NCBI GenBank assembly: GCA_015067005.1
Contig: SVNH01000004.1
Location: 1-64,000 of the forward strand
Reading direction: 5' to 3'
Source of the DNA: Ruminococcus flavefaciens
Lineage (GTDB): Bacteria; Bacillota; Clostridia; Oscillospirales; Ruminococcaceae
DNA: 64,000 nucleotides
The notes under the pieces were generated by a model. The model was given only the letters and a program-made list of their open reading frames with translations. It ran no database searches and was not told the DNA's origin. Positions 8,820 through 17,726 of the stretch are shown here, piece after piece (position 1 is the stretch's first letter; each line of letters opens with the position of its first letter). The position numbers and the translations under genes are program-made.

Positions 8820-8852
8820 CGCGGTTCAGTTTTTCTGAGCCGCGAGTTTTTT
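8820..8852 (+). terminator. Terminator after tRNA-Thr
   Basis: CGCGGTTCAG pairs with CTGAGCCGCG (one G-T pair) around a T5 loop, followed by AGTTTTTT. Confidence 0.85.
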
Positions 8853-8894
8853 CGCGCTCCATACCGTATCTAAATTGCAACAAATACACACAAG

Positions 8895-8936
8895 AAAACC
8901 GCTTAGAACAAACTTCTAAGCGGTTTTTGTTTTTTA
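8895..8936 (+). terminator. Second terminator hairpin
   Basis: AAAACCGCTTAGAA pairs perfectly with TTCTAAGCGGTTTT and is followed by TGTTTTTT. With A- and T-rich flanks it could work in both directions. A weaker hairpin (AGCCGCAG with CTACGGCT) follows at about 9057-9082. The rest of 8937-9160 shows nothing else. Confidence 0.8.
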
Positions 8937-9161
8937 CAATCATTAGTACCGCATCAGCCCGCCGCCCTTGATGCTCGCATTATATTATTGTTGCTTCTTC
9001 CTGTAAAGACTACAAATCGCGTTATCCTCGTGACACAAGTCACATTTATTAGAAAAAGCCGCAGGATTGATGTTCTACGGCTATTTTAGAAATGGAATAG
9101 CAAATAATTGCCTTCCCCCTTTTGTTGGATTTAGGCTTTTATGAAATCATTTTGGAATATA

Positions 9162-9190
9162 TTGACTTTTTATGTGTGATATGGTATAAT
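9162..9190 (+). promoter_or_regulatory. Promoter of the FHA-ABC/kinase cassette
   Basis: TTGACT, a 17-base spacer and a perfect TATAAT, 70 bases upstream of the first cassette gene. It is the only strong promoter seen before the third kinase, so the cassette may be one transcript. Confidence 0.75.
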
Positions 9191-9259
9191 TTATATGACA
9201 CATCGGCTTGAAATTTGAGAAAATAGCACATATCAGATTTAAATGAATAGAGGAGTATT

Positions 9260-10873
9260 ATGGATAATAGAACGATTTATTATGCACCGCTCCCTCCAAA
9301 ACCTGCAACACTTATCATATTAGAACGCGGAGAGCCCATAAGGCTTATCAGGCTCAAAGGCGACATGAGGCTGGGAAGAGAAGACAAAGAGATTCATAGT
9401 GACATCACATTAAAGTCCCCTATCGTTTCACGGAATCATGGCGATTTTTCATATATTGACGGTATTTATTATTACAAGGATAACAACAGCCTGAACGGCA
9501 CTTTTCTGAACGGACAAAAAATGGAACCATACAATGAGCGCGGAACAAAATCTGTCGCACTTCAGGACGGCGATGTTTTAAGAATCGACAGAAGTACATT
9601 GAACGATCCGCACTCATCTGCCGTTGAAATGATATTCAGCACCGCTATCTCACCTAATGAACAATGGCAGAGATTTCCGCTGCAGAACAGAGATATAGTT
9701 GTAATCGGACGCGAATCAGCCGATATTAACCTGTCTGATTTTATGGTTTCGCGAAGCCATGCGACATTAAAGCGTTACGGAAACAGGTGGTTGATCACGG
9801 ATAACGGAAGTATGAACGGCGTAGTGGTGAACAAGGAAGTTATATCCGGCGAAAGGGCTCTTGATCCGTTTGATGTAATAAGAATTGCGAACAAGACGCT
9901 AATTTTCACAGGAAAAGAAGTTATTTATAATGATGTTCAGTCAAGTTCTTCCGAAATCTCCGAATTCAACTATGATGAACGTCAGACTATTATGTCAGTG
10001 AATATTGACAGGGTATATGTTAAGAAAAAGCTGTTCACAAAGGAAAAGGATCTTTTAAGAAATATCAATTTAGATATTGATTCGGGAGATTTTATCCTTA
10101 TTTTGGGTGGAGCAGGCGCAGGAAAGTCAACTTTTATCAAAGCGATCACAGGTCAGAAAGTACAGGAGGGTCTTGAAGTTGACGGTTCAATCTTACTGGA
10201 CGGAATGGAATTATACCATAGACGCAATCTTCGACTTCTGAAACAGAAGATAGGGATTGTACCTCAATATCCCGATTATCGAGCAAACGATACTGTTTAT
10301 CATACTATTCTCGACTCTGCTCTGCTTCAATTATCTGCTGATCATAGCAGACAGGAGATAGAACAGAGAGTTGAATCGGTCATACAAAAAATGATGCTTA
10401 ACAGTATTCGTGACAGCAAGCTCACCGTGATCAGCGGAGGTCAGCGCAAGAGGGTTCAGGTCGCGATAAAGGCAGTCGGTGATATGCGTTTCTTCACATT
10501 TGACGAGCCTGATGCTGGCTTGGATGTTGCGGGACGAAAAGACCAGATCAATCAGCTCACAGCACCGATTACCAAAGAGGAATCCGAAGATAATACCAGA
10601 GAACTCTGTTCTTCAACGGCTAACGGAACTGCAGGTCTTATGATATCGCACTATCCTGACGATGTCTTTGAGAAATATACGAAAGTTATCGTTTTGGCAA
10701 AGAGTCGGAAAGACGGCGCAGGACATCTCGCTTATTACGGTGATATACCTAATGCGCTTGTATTCTTCGGTGTGAAAAAGCTGAGTGAGATAGTTCTTGA
10801 GATTAATTATGAAGGCGGCAAAGGCCGCGGAGACGAATTTATAGAAAAGTTTGAAAAAACAAGGAAAGGCTGA
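9260..10873 (+). CDS. FHA-FHA-ABC transporter ATP-binding protein
   Basis: Cytoplasmic ATPase subunit of an ABCG-like exporter fused to two phosphothreonine-binding FHA domains. FHA1 (about residues 30-120) has LGRE, SRNH and SLNGTFLNG; FHA2 (about 145-215) has IGRE, SRSH and SMNG, so both phosphopeptide sites look intact. The ATPase (about 250-480) has Walker A GGAGAGKST, signature ISGGQRKR and Walker B FFTFDEPDAGLD. The arrangement parallels mycobacterial Rv1747, an FHA-ABC exporter controlled by PknF, but here the permease is separate. The following kinases are the likely source of the phosphothreonines bound. GAGGAG precedes the ATG. Confidence 0.93.
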   Translation: MDNRTIYYAPLPPKPATLIILERGEPIRLIRLKGDMRLGREDKEIHSDITLKSPIVSRNHGDFSYIDGIYYYKDNNSLNGTFLNGQKMEPYNERGTKSVALQDGDVLRIDRSTLNDPHSSAVEMIFSTAISPNEQWQRFPLQNRDIVVIGRESADINLSDFMVSRSHATLKRYGNRWLITDNGSMNGVVVNKEVISGERALDPFDVIRIANKTLIFTGKEVIYNDVQSSSSEISEFNYDERQTIMSVNIDRVYVKKKLFTKEKDLLRNINLDIDSGDFILILGGAGAGKSTFIKAITGQKVQEGLEVDGSILLDGMELYHRRNLRLLKQKIGIVPQYPDYRANDTVYHTILDSALLQLSADHSRQEIEQRVESVIQKMMLNSIRDSKLTVISGGQRKRVQVAIKAVGDMRFFTFDEPDAGLDVAGRKDQINQLTAPITKEESEDNTRELCSSTANGTAGLMISHYPDDVFEKYTKVIVLAKSRKDGAGHLAYYGDIPNALVFFGVKKLSEIVLEINYEGGKGRGDEFIEKFEKTRKG

Positions 10874-10874
10874 G

Positions 10875-11708
10875 ATGTTGATGCCAGCAGTTATAAAGCA
10901 GATACCTGTTTATGTTTCTAAAAACTACAGACTGTTCATGAATCAGGGGGACTGGAAAAACATTATTACCGCAGCGTTCATATCATTTCTTGTATGCATG
11001 ATTGTCGGGAAGGATATGTTTACAACGTATGATGATACAAAGTCTGGTTTTTTTGCAATCATTTCAGCTGCGATATGGATAGGTGTTTTCAATTCAATAC
11101 AGCGTGTCTGCAAAGAGCACGATACCATAACAAGCGAATATCGGGCAGGACTGAAAATCAGCGCATACGTCCTGTCCCATGTCGTTTTTGATTTTGTTCT
11201 CTGTCTGATACAAAGCATTATACTGGTGCTGATATGCACGATATTCATTGATTTTCCGTCAGCAGGTATAATATTTGGTTCTTCAATTATTGAATACCTT
11301 ATCACGCTCTTTCTGATGATCTGGTGTTCGGATATGATGGGCATAATGATATCCTCAATCGCTTCAACACCCAATGCCGCTATGACAACTATGCCGTTTG
11401 TATTGATAATGCAGCTGGTCATGGGCGGTGTCCTGTTTGAACTTCATGGAGTGTTTAAGGAATTCGCAAACATTACCTTCAGCAAATGGGGAATGTCAGC
11501 ACTCGGAAGCATCGGCGACCTGAACAGCAAAAACCTGCCCTATAAGCTCAGTCAGGCATTTCCGAATGTTGTGAGGTTAGAAGCTGAGCAGGCTTATGAA
11601 GCGACCGCTCATAACCTGTTAAACTCATGGATGTGTATCGGAGCGATCGGCTTAGTATGCATTATTATTTCAATTGTCAGCCTTAAAATCAGGAATCGCG
11701 GATCATGA
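10875..11708 (+). CDS. ABC-2/ABCG-type permease
   Basis: Membrane subunit with about six helices, in the style of the ABC-2 permease family, presumably pairing with the FHA-ABC ATPase that ends two bases earlier. The start is placed at the ATG behind AAGGAAAGG; a TTG 24 bases upstream would overlap the ATPase and is less likely. The transported substrate cannot be inferred. Confidence 0.87.
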   Translation: MLMPAVIKQIPVYVSKNYRLFMNQGDWKNIITAAFISFLVCMIVGKDMFTTYDDTKSGFFAIISAAIWIGVFNSIQRVCKEHDTITSEYRAGLKISAYVLSHVVFDFVLCLIQSIILVLICTIFIDFPSAGIIFGSSIIEYLITLFLMIWCSDMMGIMISSIASTPNAAMTTMPFVLIMQLVMGGVLFELHGVFKEFANITFSKWGMSALGSIGDLNSKNLPYKLSQAFPNVVRLEAEQAYEATAHNLLNSWMCIGAIGLVCIIISIVSLKIRNRGS

Positions 11709-11721
11709 ATGAGGTACGATA

Positions 11722-12567
11722 ATGATATTCAACTTTTTAAAAAAGAAAGAGCAGATCGAAGAGGATAATTCTCAAAATGCTCATCGTTCTGTTTTAGTTT
11801 CGGTTTCAACAGATCCTGGAAGAATTCGGGAAGTTAATGAGGATAATTATTTTGTTACGGGCATTGGTTACAGGACGAATGAGTCTGTTTCAACGAGCGT
11901 AAAAATCAATGCTGCTCCCATAGGCTTTTTTTCGGTCTTTGACGGAATGGGTGGCGAGGCATATGGAGAAGAAGCATCAAGGATAGCTGCTGAGACGTTA
12001 AAAGAATTCGCTGATAAAATCAGCTGCAAAAAAGCAAATAAGATAAACCTTAAGGAGTTTATAGAACAATATATATCTGTTGCAAACAGCCGCATATGCG
12101 ATATGATAATCCGTAACAGATGTAAAAGAAGCGGCTGTACTATGGCATTGGTGGTTATCGTTAACGGAGTTGTGTATCCGTTCAGTGTGGGAGACAGCCG
12201 TATCTACCGTATTTCGGCAGGAACAATAGAACAGATATCCGAAGATCAGACGTTGGCTGTAAAGAAACTTAAAGCCAATATCTATAACGAGGAAGAGGCT
12301 CGCACAAGCTCCGATGCTCACAAGCTGACATCATATATCGGCTCTGATGACCGTGGTATAGGCGTTTCATTTCATTCTTATGATACGTTCCCTTTATCAG
12401 ATTTCGTACTGTTACTGTGCAGTGACGGACTGACAGATATGTGCAGTGATAATGAGATATTGTCGGTAGTATTAAATGATAGAGCGTATCCAGCCAATAA
12501 ATTGGTAGAGGCTGCAATAACAAACGGTGGCGAAGATAATGTAACGTGCGTTATCATCAATTCTTAA
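11722..12567 (+). CDS. PP2C-family Ser/Thr protein phosphatase
   Basis: Soluble metal-dependent phosphatase of 281 residues. All main PP2C motifs are seen in order: VNEDN, FDGMGGEA, SGCTMAL, VGDSRIYRI, LCSDGLTD and GEDNVTCV, with the aspartates that bind manganese or magnesium. It lies between the transporter and the kinases, 13 bases after the permease, and is the obvious antagonist that strips phosphates placed by the kinases on each other or on the transporter. Confidence 0.93.
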   Translation: MIFNFLKKKEQIEEDNSQNAHRSVLVSVSTDPGRIREVNEDNYFVTGIGYRTNESVSTSVKINAAPIGFFSVFDGMGGEAYGEEASRIAAETLKEFADKISCKKANKINLKEFIEQYISVANSRICDMIIRNRCKRSGCTMALVVIVNGVVYPFSVGDSRIYRISAGTIEQISEDQTLAVKKLKANIYNEEEARTSSDAHKLTSYIGSDDRGIGVSFHSYDTFPLSDFVLLLCSDGLTDMCSDNEILSVVLNDRAYPANKLVEAAITNGGEDNVTCVIINS

Positions 12568-12592
12568 AGATGCTTTATGGAGATTTGGCGAT

Positions 12593-14695
12593 ATGGATAT
12601 TAATAAAGTCGTTGATGAAGCAATCAGTCAGCTTCGTCAGCCATTATGGGAAAGTTGGTACATAAAAGAGAAGATTGGCTCAGGCAGTTTCAGCTCCGTG
12701 TTCCGTGTTGAAGCGGTAAGAGCGAAGCGCATTGATTCTGCGGCATTAAAAATAGAACCAATTATTCCTGACGAACGCTTAGTTTTAAATGATGAGCGCT
12801 GCGTTTCCTTTCTGAAGCAGAAAAAAGCTGACATTGAAGAAGAAACTTCAATAATGTATAAGCTCAAAGGCTGTTCCAATGTAGTGAACTACGAGGAAGA
12901 AGATATAAAGGATTTCCTCCTTGATGGAAAGCTTGCAGGCTACATATTCCTCATCAGAATGGAGCTCCTGCAGAATGTTTATGACCTTATGAACTCGCGT
13001 CAGCTCAACACAGATGAAGCAAATATAATCCGACTTGCGAAAGAAATAGGAAACGGTCTAAAAGCGGCTCACGATATCGGCGTTATACATCGCGACGTGA
13101 AGCCTTCTAATTTCTTTATTTCCGAAAACGGAATATACAAGCTTGGAGATTTTAACATCGCAAAGCAGACTTCATACACTCGTTCCTTTGCGGGAACTGA
13201 GGGATATATTGCTCCGGAGGTTTATTCTGCCAAGACAGGAAATGTTTCAGCTTATTCCGCTCAGGCTGATATTTATTCACTGGGAATCTGCCTTTATCAG
13301 CTTATGAATAAGGGCCTGTTTCCGTTTGAAGATACAGATAATACTGAAACAGCCATAGACAGGCGAATGAGCGGAGAACAACTTCCGCCACCGAAAAACG
13401 CAAGCGAAGAGTTTTCAAGGATAATTCTAAAGGCGTGTGCGTTTGCTTCCGAAGAAAGATACGCCAATATGAGCGAAATGCTTGATGATCTGGACAAGCT
13501 AGCTGCTCCGAAGGTCGATGCATATGTCAATGGTGCAGGCTTTGCTGCGCTCAAATCTACGGCAACGGTTTACGCAGGATATTCAGCAGGCAATGAGACT
13601 AAATACGCTGACAATTCAGTCTATATGCAGTCACAGGCGGTCGAAGCGAGTATAAGATCACACAAGAAAACTATAATTACGGTTTCAGCAATAATTGCTT
13701 TGATTGCTGTTCTTGGCGGACTTCTCTTTTTCACAGCGAAGAACCTGAATGATAAAAGCGTTGATAAAGAATCAAGTAGCTCTGCTAATGTATCTACTGT
13801 TTCCGAAGAAGCAACTACAACTTCTTCAATTCAAACGACTGCGGCAACAACAGAAACAACTACAATTACCACAACAAAGAATCCGCATGAATTTGTAGGT
13901 ATAATCAATACAGAATCCGATGATCTGTCTGTCAGAGTCGCCCCGTCCTTTGATTCGGAAATACTTGGAACAATTCCCAAAGGCACTGAGGTTAAGGCGT
14001 ATTATCTTGATGATGACAAAGACTGGTTCAAGGTTGAATATGAAGAAAATGGCCTTAGCGGCTACTTGTGCTCACATTTTATCATAAATAAGGACAAGCC
14101 TGATGAAGTTGTTCCTCATGATTGGCTGGAGGCAACATATACTTCACCAAAAAAGTGTAGTGTATGTGGGGCAACTGAGGGCTCACCATTGAGTGTGCCA
14201 GATCAAGATGAGTACTCAATCAGTAATGAAATTACTGATTTCTATGGAGCTAATGGTGTGTATGGTAAGTTTTCACTCAAAAATGTTATTTATGCGGATA
14301 TTGATTCTGATGGAACAGAAGAAGCAATAGCAGAATATAGTGCTGAGTATTCAGGTGAAGGACTTAGCAGATTGCAAGGTAATAACGTTTTTTTACAAGA
14401 TCAGATCCGAGTTTATGACAATGGAGAACTTGTTGAGAGTTACACAAACAAGATGAGTATGTCCGGAGGAGATTATTACGGTCTGATGGAAGATAAAAAT
14501 ACAGGTGAAAAGTTTATCGGATACTGCCATATTTCAAGAAATGCAGGGGCGTTTCAATTGTCTGAAGTATATCCCGATGAATCAACACTCTTAAACTTTG
14601 ATGAGAATTCATATAGCCATCCAATGTCTGAAGAAATCAATAATAAGTACACTGTACTTGTAGGCGAGGGTTTCAAAACATATTTATCATACTGA
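12593..14695 (+). CDS. Membrane Ser/Thr protein kinase with SH3b ectodomain (paralogue 1)
   Basis: Hanks-type kinase domain (about residues 24-300) with glycine loop IGSGSFSSVF, Lys in AALKIE, catalytic HRDVKPSN (about 166) and a DFN in place of the usual DFG (about 186). A juxtamembrane stretch leads to one membrane helix (about 359-381) and an outside part: Thr/Ser-rich linker, SH3b-like domain (about 433-505), a HDW...CxxCG segment and a terminal domain with DIDSDGTEE. The SH3b domain suggests cell-wall sensing. It is the first of three tandem paralogues and follows the PP2C gene by 25 bases. Confidence 0.92.
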   Translation: MDINKVVDEAISQLRQPLWESWYIKEKIGSGSFSSVFRVEAVRAKRIDSAALKIEPIIPDERLVLNDERCVSFLKQKKADIEEETSIMYKLKGCSNVVNYEEEDIKDFLLDGKLAGYIFLIRMELLQNVYDLMNSRQLNTDEANIIRLAKEIGNGLKAAHDIGVIHRDVKPSNFFISENGIYKLGDFNIAKQTSYTRSFAGTEGYIAPEVYSAKTGNVSAYSAQADIYSLGICLYQLMNKGLFPFEDTDNTETAIDRRMSGEQLPPPKNASEEFSRIILKACAFASEERYANMSEMLDDLDKLAAPKVDAYVNGAGFAALKSTATVYAGYSAGNETKYADNSVYMQSQAVEASIRSHKKTIITVSAIIALIAVLGGLLFFTAKNLNDKSVDKESSSSANVSTVSEEATTTSSIQTTAATTETTTITTTKNPHEFVGIINTESDDLSVRVAPSFDSEILGTIPKGTEVKAYYLDDDKDWFKVEYEENGLSGYLCSHFIINKDKPDEVVPHDWLEATYTSPKKCSVCGATEGSPLSVPDQDEYSISNEITDFYGANGVYGKFSLKNVIYADIDSDGTEEAIAEYSAEYSGEGLSRLQGNNVFLQDQIRVYDNGELVESYTNKMSMSGGDYYGLMEDKNTGEKFIGYCHISRNAGAFQLSEVYPDESTLLNFDENSYSHPMSEEINNKYTVLVGEGFKTYLSY

Positions 14696-14759
14696 TTGTT
14701 ACTTGCAGAAACACCCTGTAAGACTATTATTTTTGCTGTTTGAATTATAAGGAGCTGCC

Positions 14760-16661
14760 ATGAACATTGATGATATTTTTGAAGAAGTATTACAACAAAT
14801 ACCGCAGCCGCTGTGGGAAAACTGGTATATAAAAGAGAAGATAGGCTCGGGTGGTTTCAGTGCGGTATACCGTGTTGAAGCAGAAAGAACAAAACGTGTG
14901 GATGTGGCTGCTCTGAAAATCGAGCCTATCTTCCCCGACGAGCGTTTTGCCGACGATGAGGAGCGCAGTTTATCGTTTCTGAAACAGAAGAGAGCAGAAA
15001 TTGAGGAAGAGTCCTCAATAATGTATAAGCTCAGAAACTGCCCTAATATTGTCAGCTATGAAGAGGAAACCGTTAAGGAATTCATACAAAACGGAAAACT
15101 TGTAGGCTACATATTCCTCATCAGAATGGAGCTTCTGCAGAATGTCTATGATATAATGACATCAAGGCAGCTCAACACTGATGAGGCAAACATCATCCGA
15201 CTTGGCAAGGAAATAGGCGCAGGTTTAAAAGCGGCTCACGATATCGGCGTTATTCATCGCGATGTTAAGCCCTCCAACTTCTTTATTTCTAAGAACGGAA
15301 CATACAAGCTCGGAGATTTCAACATCGCAAAGCAGACCTCATACACTCGTTCTTTTGCTGGAACCGAGGGGTATATTGCACCTGAAGTTTACCGCGCAAA
15401 ATCCGGTGATAGAACAAGTTACTCGGCACAGGCGGACATCTATTCGCTTGGAATCTGTCTTTATCAGTTTATGAACAACGGATTATTCCCATTCGAGGAC
15501 ACGGTACTTACAGAGGAAGCAATAGATAAGCGTATGAGTGGCGAGGAACTTTCGCCTCCGAAGTATGCAAGCGAAAATTTTTCACGGATAATATTAAAGG
15601 CATGTGCTTTTGCACCTGAGGATAGATACGCCAATATGAGCGAAATGCTTGATGATCTGGACAAGTTGAACGCACCAAAGGTCGATGCATATGTCGGCGG
15701 TGCGGGCTTTGATGTGCCCAAATCCACGGCAACGGTTTACGCAGGAAATACAAGCTATTCATCGGGCAATGAAACGAAGTACGCTGACAATTCAGTCTAT
15801 ATGCAATCGCAGGCGGTCGAAGCGAGCAGAAGCTTACGCAAGAAAACTAACATTACAGTTTCAGCAATAATTGCTCTGATAGCTGTTCTTGGCGGACTTC
15901 TCTTCTTCGCGGCTAGTATTTCAAAAGATAAAAAGCATGACGACAAAGCGGTTATTTCTGAGGTTACTGATACATCGTTGACAACAGTAACCATCGCTTC
16001 AACAGCTGTTGAATCAACATCGGCTGCGACTACGACAACTACTTCTACAGCATCCACATCAACCACAACATCAACTTCAACAACCGAGACTACTACATCA
16101 GAGACAACTACCACCGAAACAACTACAACAACTGAAATTATTACTACTACGGCAGCTCCGGTTTATGGCACAGGTTGGCTTGATGAACTTGATTCCGACA
16201 TTGACGGTGATGGTGTGGAAGAACATATTGAAGTATATCGTTTAGAAAACCGCTTTTCTGATTTTGATTTGGTAAAGTATCGAGTTTATGATAATGAGTC
16301 GTATACTGAATATGAATTAAACTTAGAAGGCAATATATGTAAAGATGCTATTGTATATGATGCAAATATCGGAAAAGCATACATCTGCGGAATTGGTTAT
16401 AGAAGCGGAGGTCCTTACTCAAACTATATGATGGTTGGTTCAAATTATAATATAAATATGGGATGTAGTATCCATATCGACTATAATTATGAAACTCAAC
16501 AATATGGGGAACCCAAATATGATTATTACAACAATGGAGTTGAAATATCAGAAAATGAGTATAAGAATTATATGAATAACATTACGCTTGTTTATTCATA
16601 TTTAGATCCAAATGGTTCCAGCTTAAATGATGTGAAATCACCTTATAGAGAGTTTGCATAA
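14760..16661 (+). CDS. Membrane Ser/Thr protein kinase, distinct ectodomain (paralogue 2)
   Basis: The kinase domain is close to paralogue 1, with IGSGGFSAVY, AALKIE, HRDVKPSN and DFN. The activation segment from DFN to IAPEVY is the same in all three paralogues. The membrane helix (about 361-384) is followed by a long threonine-rich linker (about 400-468) and a different C-terminal domain with DSDIDGDGVEEHIEVY, an EF-hand or FG-GAP-like calcium motif; the SH3b domain is absent. AAGGAG precedes the ATG. Same sensor chassis with an exchanged outer head, so a different ligand is likely. Confidence 0.92.
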   Translation: MNIDDIFEEVLQQIPQPLWENWYIKEKIGSGGFSAVYRVEAERTKRVDVAALKIEPIFPDERFADDEERSLSFLKQKRAEIEEESSIMYKLRNCPNIVSYEEETVKEFIQNGKLVGYIFLIRMELLQNVYDIMTSRQLNTDEANIIRLGKEIGAGLKAAHDIGVIHRDVKPSNFFISKNGTYKLGDFNIAKQTSYTRSFAGTEGYIAPEVYRAKSGDRTSYSAQADIYSLGICLYQFMNNGLFPFEDTVLTEEAIDKRMSGEELSPPKYASENFSRIILKACAFAPEDRYANMSEMLDDLDKLNAPKVDAYVGGAGFDVPKSTATVYAGNTSYSSGNETKYADNSVYMQSQAVEASRSLRKKTNITVSAIIALIAVLGGLLFFAASISKDKKHDDKAVISEVTDTSLTTVTIASTAVESTSAATTTTTSTASTSTTTSTSTTETTTSETTTTETTTTTEIITTTAAPVYGTGWLDELDSDIDGDGVEEHIEVYRLENRFSDFDLVKYRVYDNESYTEYELNLEGNICKDAIVYDANIGKAYICGIGYRSGGPYSNYMMVGSNYNINMGCSIHIDYNYETQQYGEPKYDYYNNGVEISENEYKNYMNNITLVYSYLDPNGSSLNDVKSPYREFA

Positions 16662-16715
16662 TGCCTTAATAACCAGAATTAATTGATATTATTAATTTTA
16701 AAGAAAGGAGTAGGT

Positions 16716-17726
16716 ATGAATATAGACAAGATTATTGAAGAAGTACTACAACAGATTCCACAGCCATTGTGGGAAAACTGGTATATCAAAGAAAAGATAG
16801 GCTCAGGGAGCTTCAGTGCAGTATACCGTGTTGAAGCAGTAAGAGCGAAGCGCGTTGATTCGGCTGCATTAAAAGTCGAGCCGATACTGCCGGACGAACG
16901 ACTGGCGTCCAATGCAGAACGCAGCCTTTCTTACCTTAAGCAGAAAAGAGCTGACATTGAAGAAGAATCGACAATAATGTACAAGCTCAAGGACTGCCCG
17001 AATGTCGTCGGCTATGAAGATGAGGATGTTAAGGAATTCCATCGTGACGGAAAGCTCGCAGGCTACATTTTTCTTATCAGAATGGAGCTATTGCAGAATG
17101 TCTATGACTTGATGAACTCGCAGCAGCTCAATACTGATGAGGCTAATATCATAAGACTCGGCAAGGAAATAGGAAGTGGATTAAAAGCAGCTCATGATAT
17201 CGGTGTCATTCATCGTGACGTAAAACCGTCCAACTTCTTTATTTCCAAGAGTGGAACATACAAGCTCGGAGATTTCAATATTGCCAAGCAGACTTCATAC
17301 ACTCGTTCTTTCGCGGGAACTGAGGGATATATCGCTCCTGAGGTGTATCGGGCTAAGTCGGGAAATATGTCGAGCTATTCTGCTCAGGCAGACATCTATT
17401 CACTCGGAATCTGTCTTTATCAGTTTATGAATAATGGACTCTTCCCATTTGAGGATACAGTCCTGACTGAAGAAGCAATAGATAAGCGTATGGACGGAGA
17501 AGAACTGCCGCCGCCATCTAACGCAAGTGAACCTTTTGCAAATGTCATATTAAGAGCGTGCGCCTTTGACCCAAAGGACAGATATTCAAATATGAGCGAA
17601 ATGCTCGATGATATTGATAAGCTGAATGCTCCGAAGGTTGATGCATATGTCGGCGGTGCTGGCTTTGATGTGCCCAAATCCACGGCAACGGTTTACGCAG
17701 GAAATACAAGCTATTCATCGCAATGA
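16716..17726 (+). CDS. Ser/Thr kinase paralogue 3, catalytic half (frameshifted)
   Basis: Complete kinase domain with IGSGSFSAVY, AALKVE, HRDVKPSN and DFN. The frame then stops at TGA just before the membrane helix, so the product would be a soluble kinase of 336 residues. Compared with paralogue 2, two G bases are missing after position 17720; restoring them would join this frame to the downstream ectodomain frame. AAAGAAAGGAG precedes the ATG. It could be a pseudogene, a sequencing error or a truly truncated soluble kinase. Confidence 0.85.
   Translation: MNIDKIIEEVLQQIPQPLWENWYIKEKIGSGSFSAVYRVEAVRAKRVDSAALKVEPILPDERLASNAERSLSYLKQKRADIEEESTIMYKLKDCPNVVGYEDEDVKEFHRDGKLAGYIFLIRMELLQNVYDLMNSQQLNTDEANIIRLGKEIGSGLKAAHDIGVIHRDVKPSNFFISKSGTYKLGDFNIAKQTSYTRSFAGTEGYIAPEVYRAKSGNMSSYSAQADIYSLGICLYQFMNNGLFPFEDTVLTEEAIDKRMDGEELPPPSNASEPFANVILRACAFDPKDRYSNMSEMLDDIDKLNAPKVDAYVGGAGFDVPKSTATVYAGNTSYSSQ

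Noticed and set aside
15797..16114. Valine-rich minus-strand frame
   Set aside because: It is the antisense of threonine (ACN) codons in the kinase linker, not a gene.
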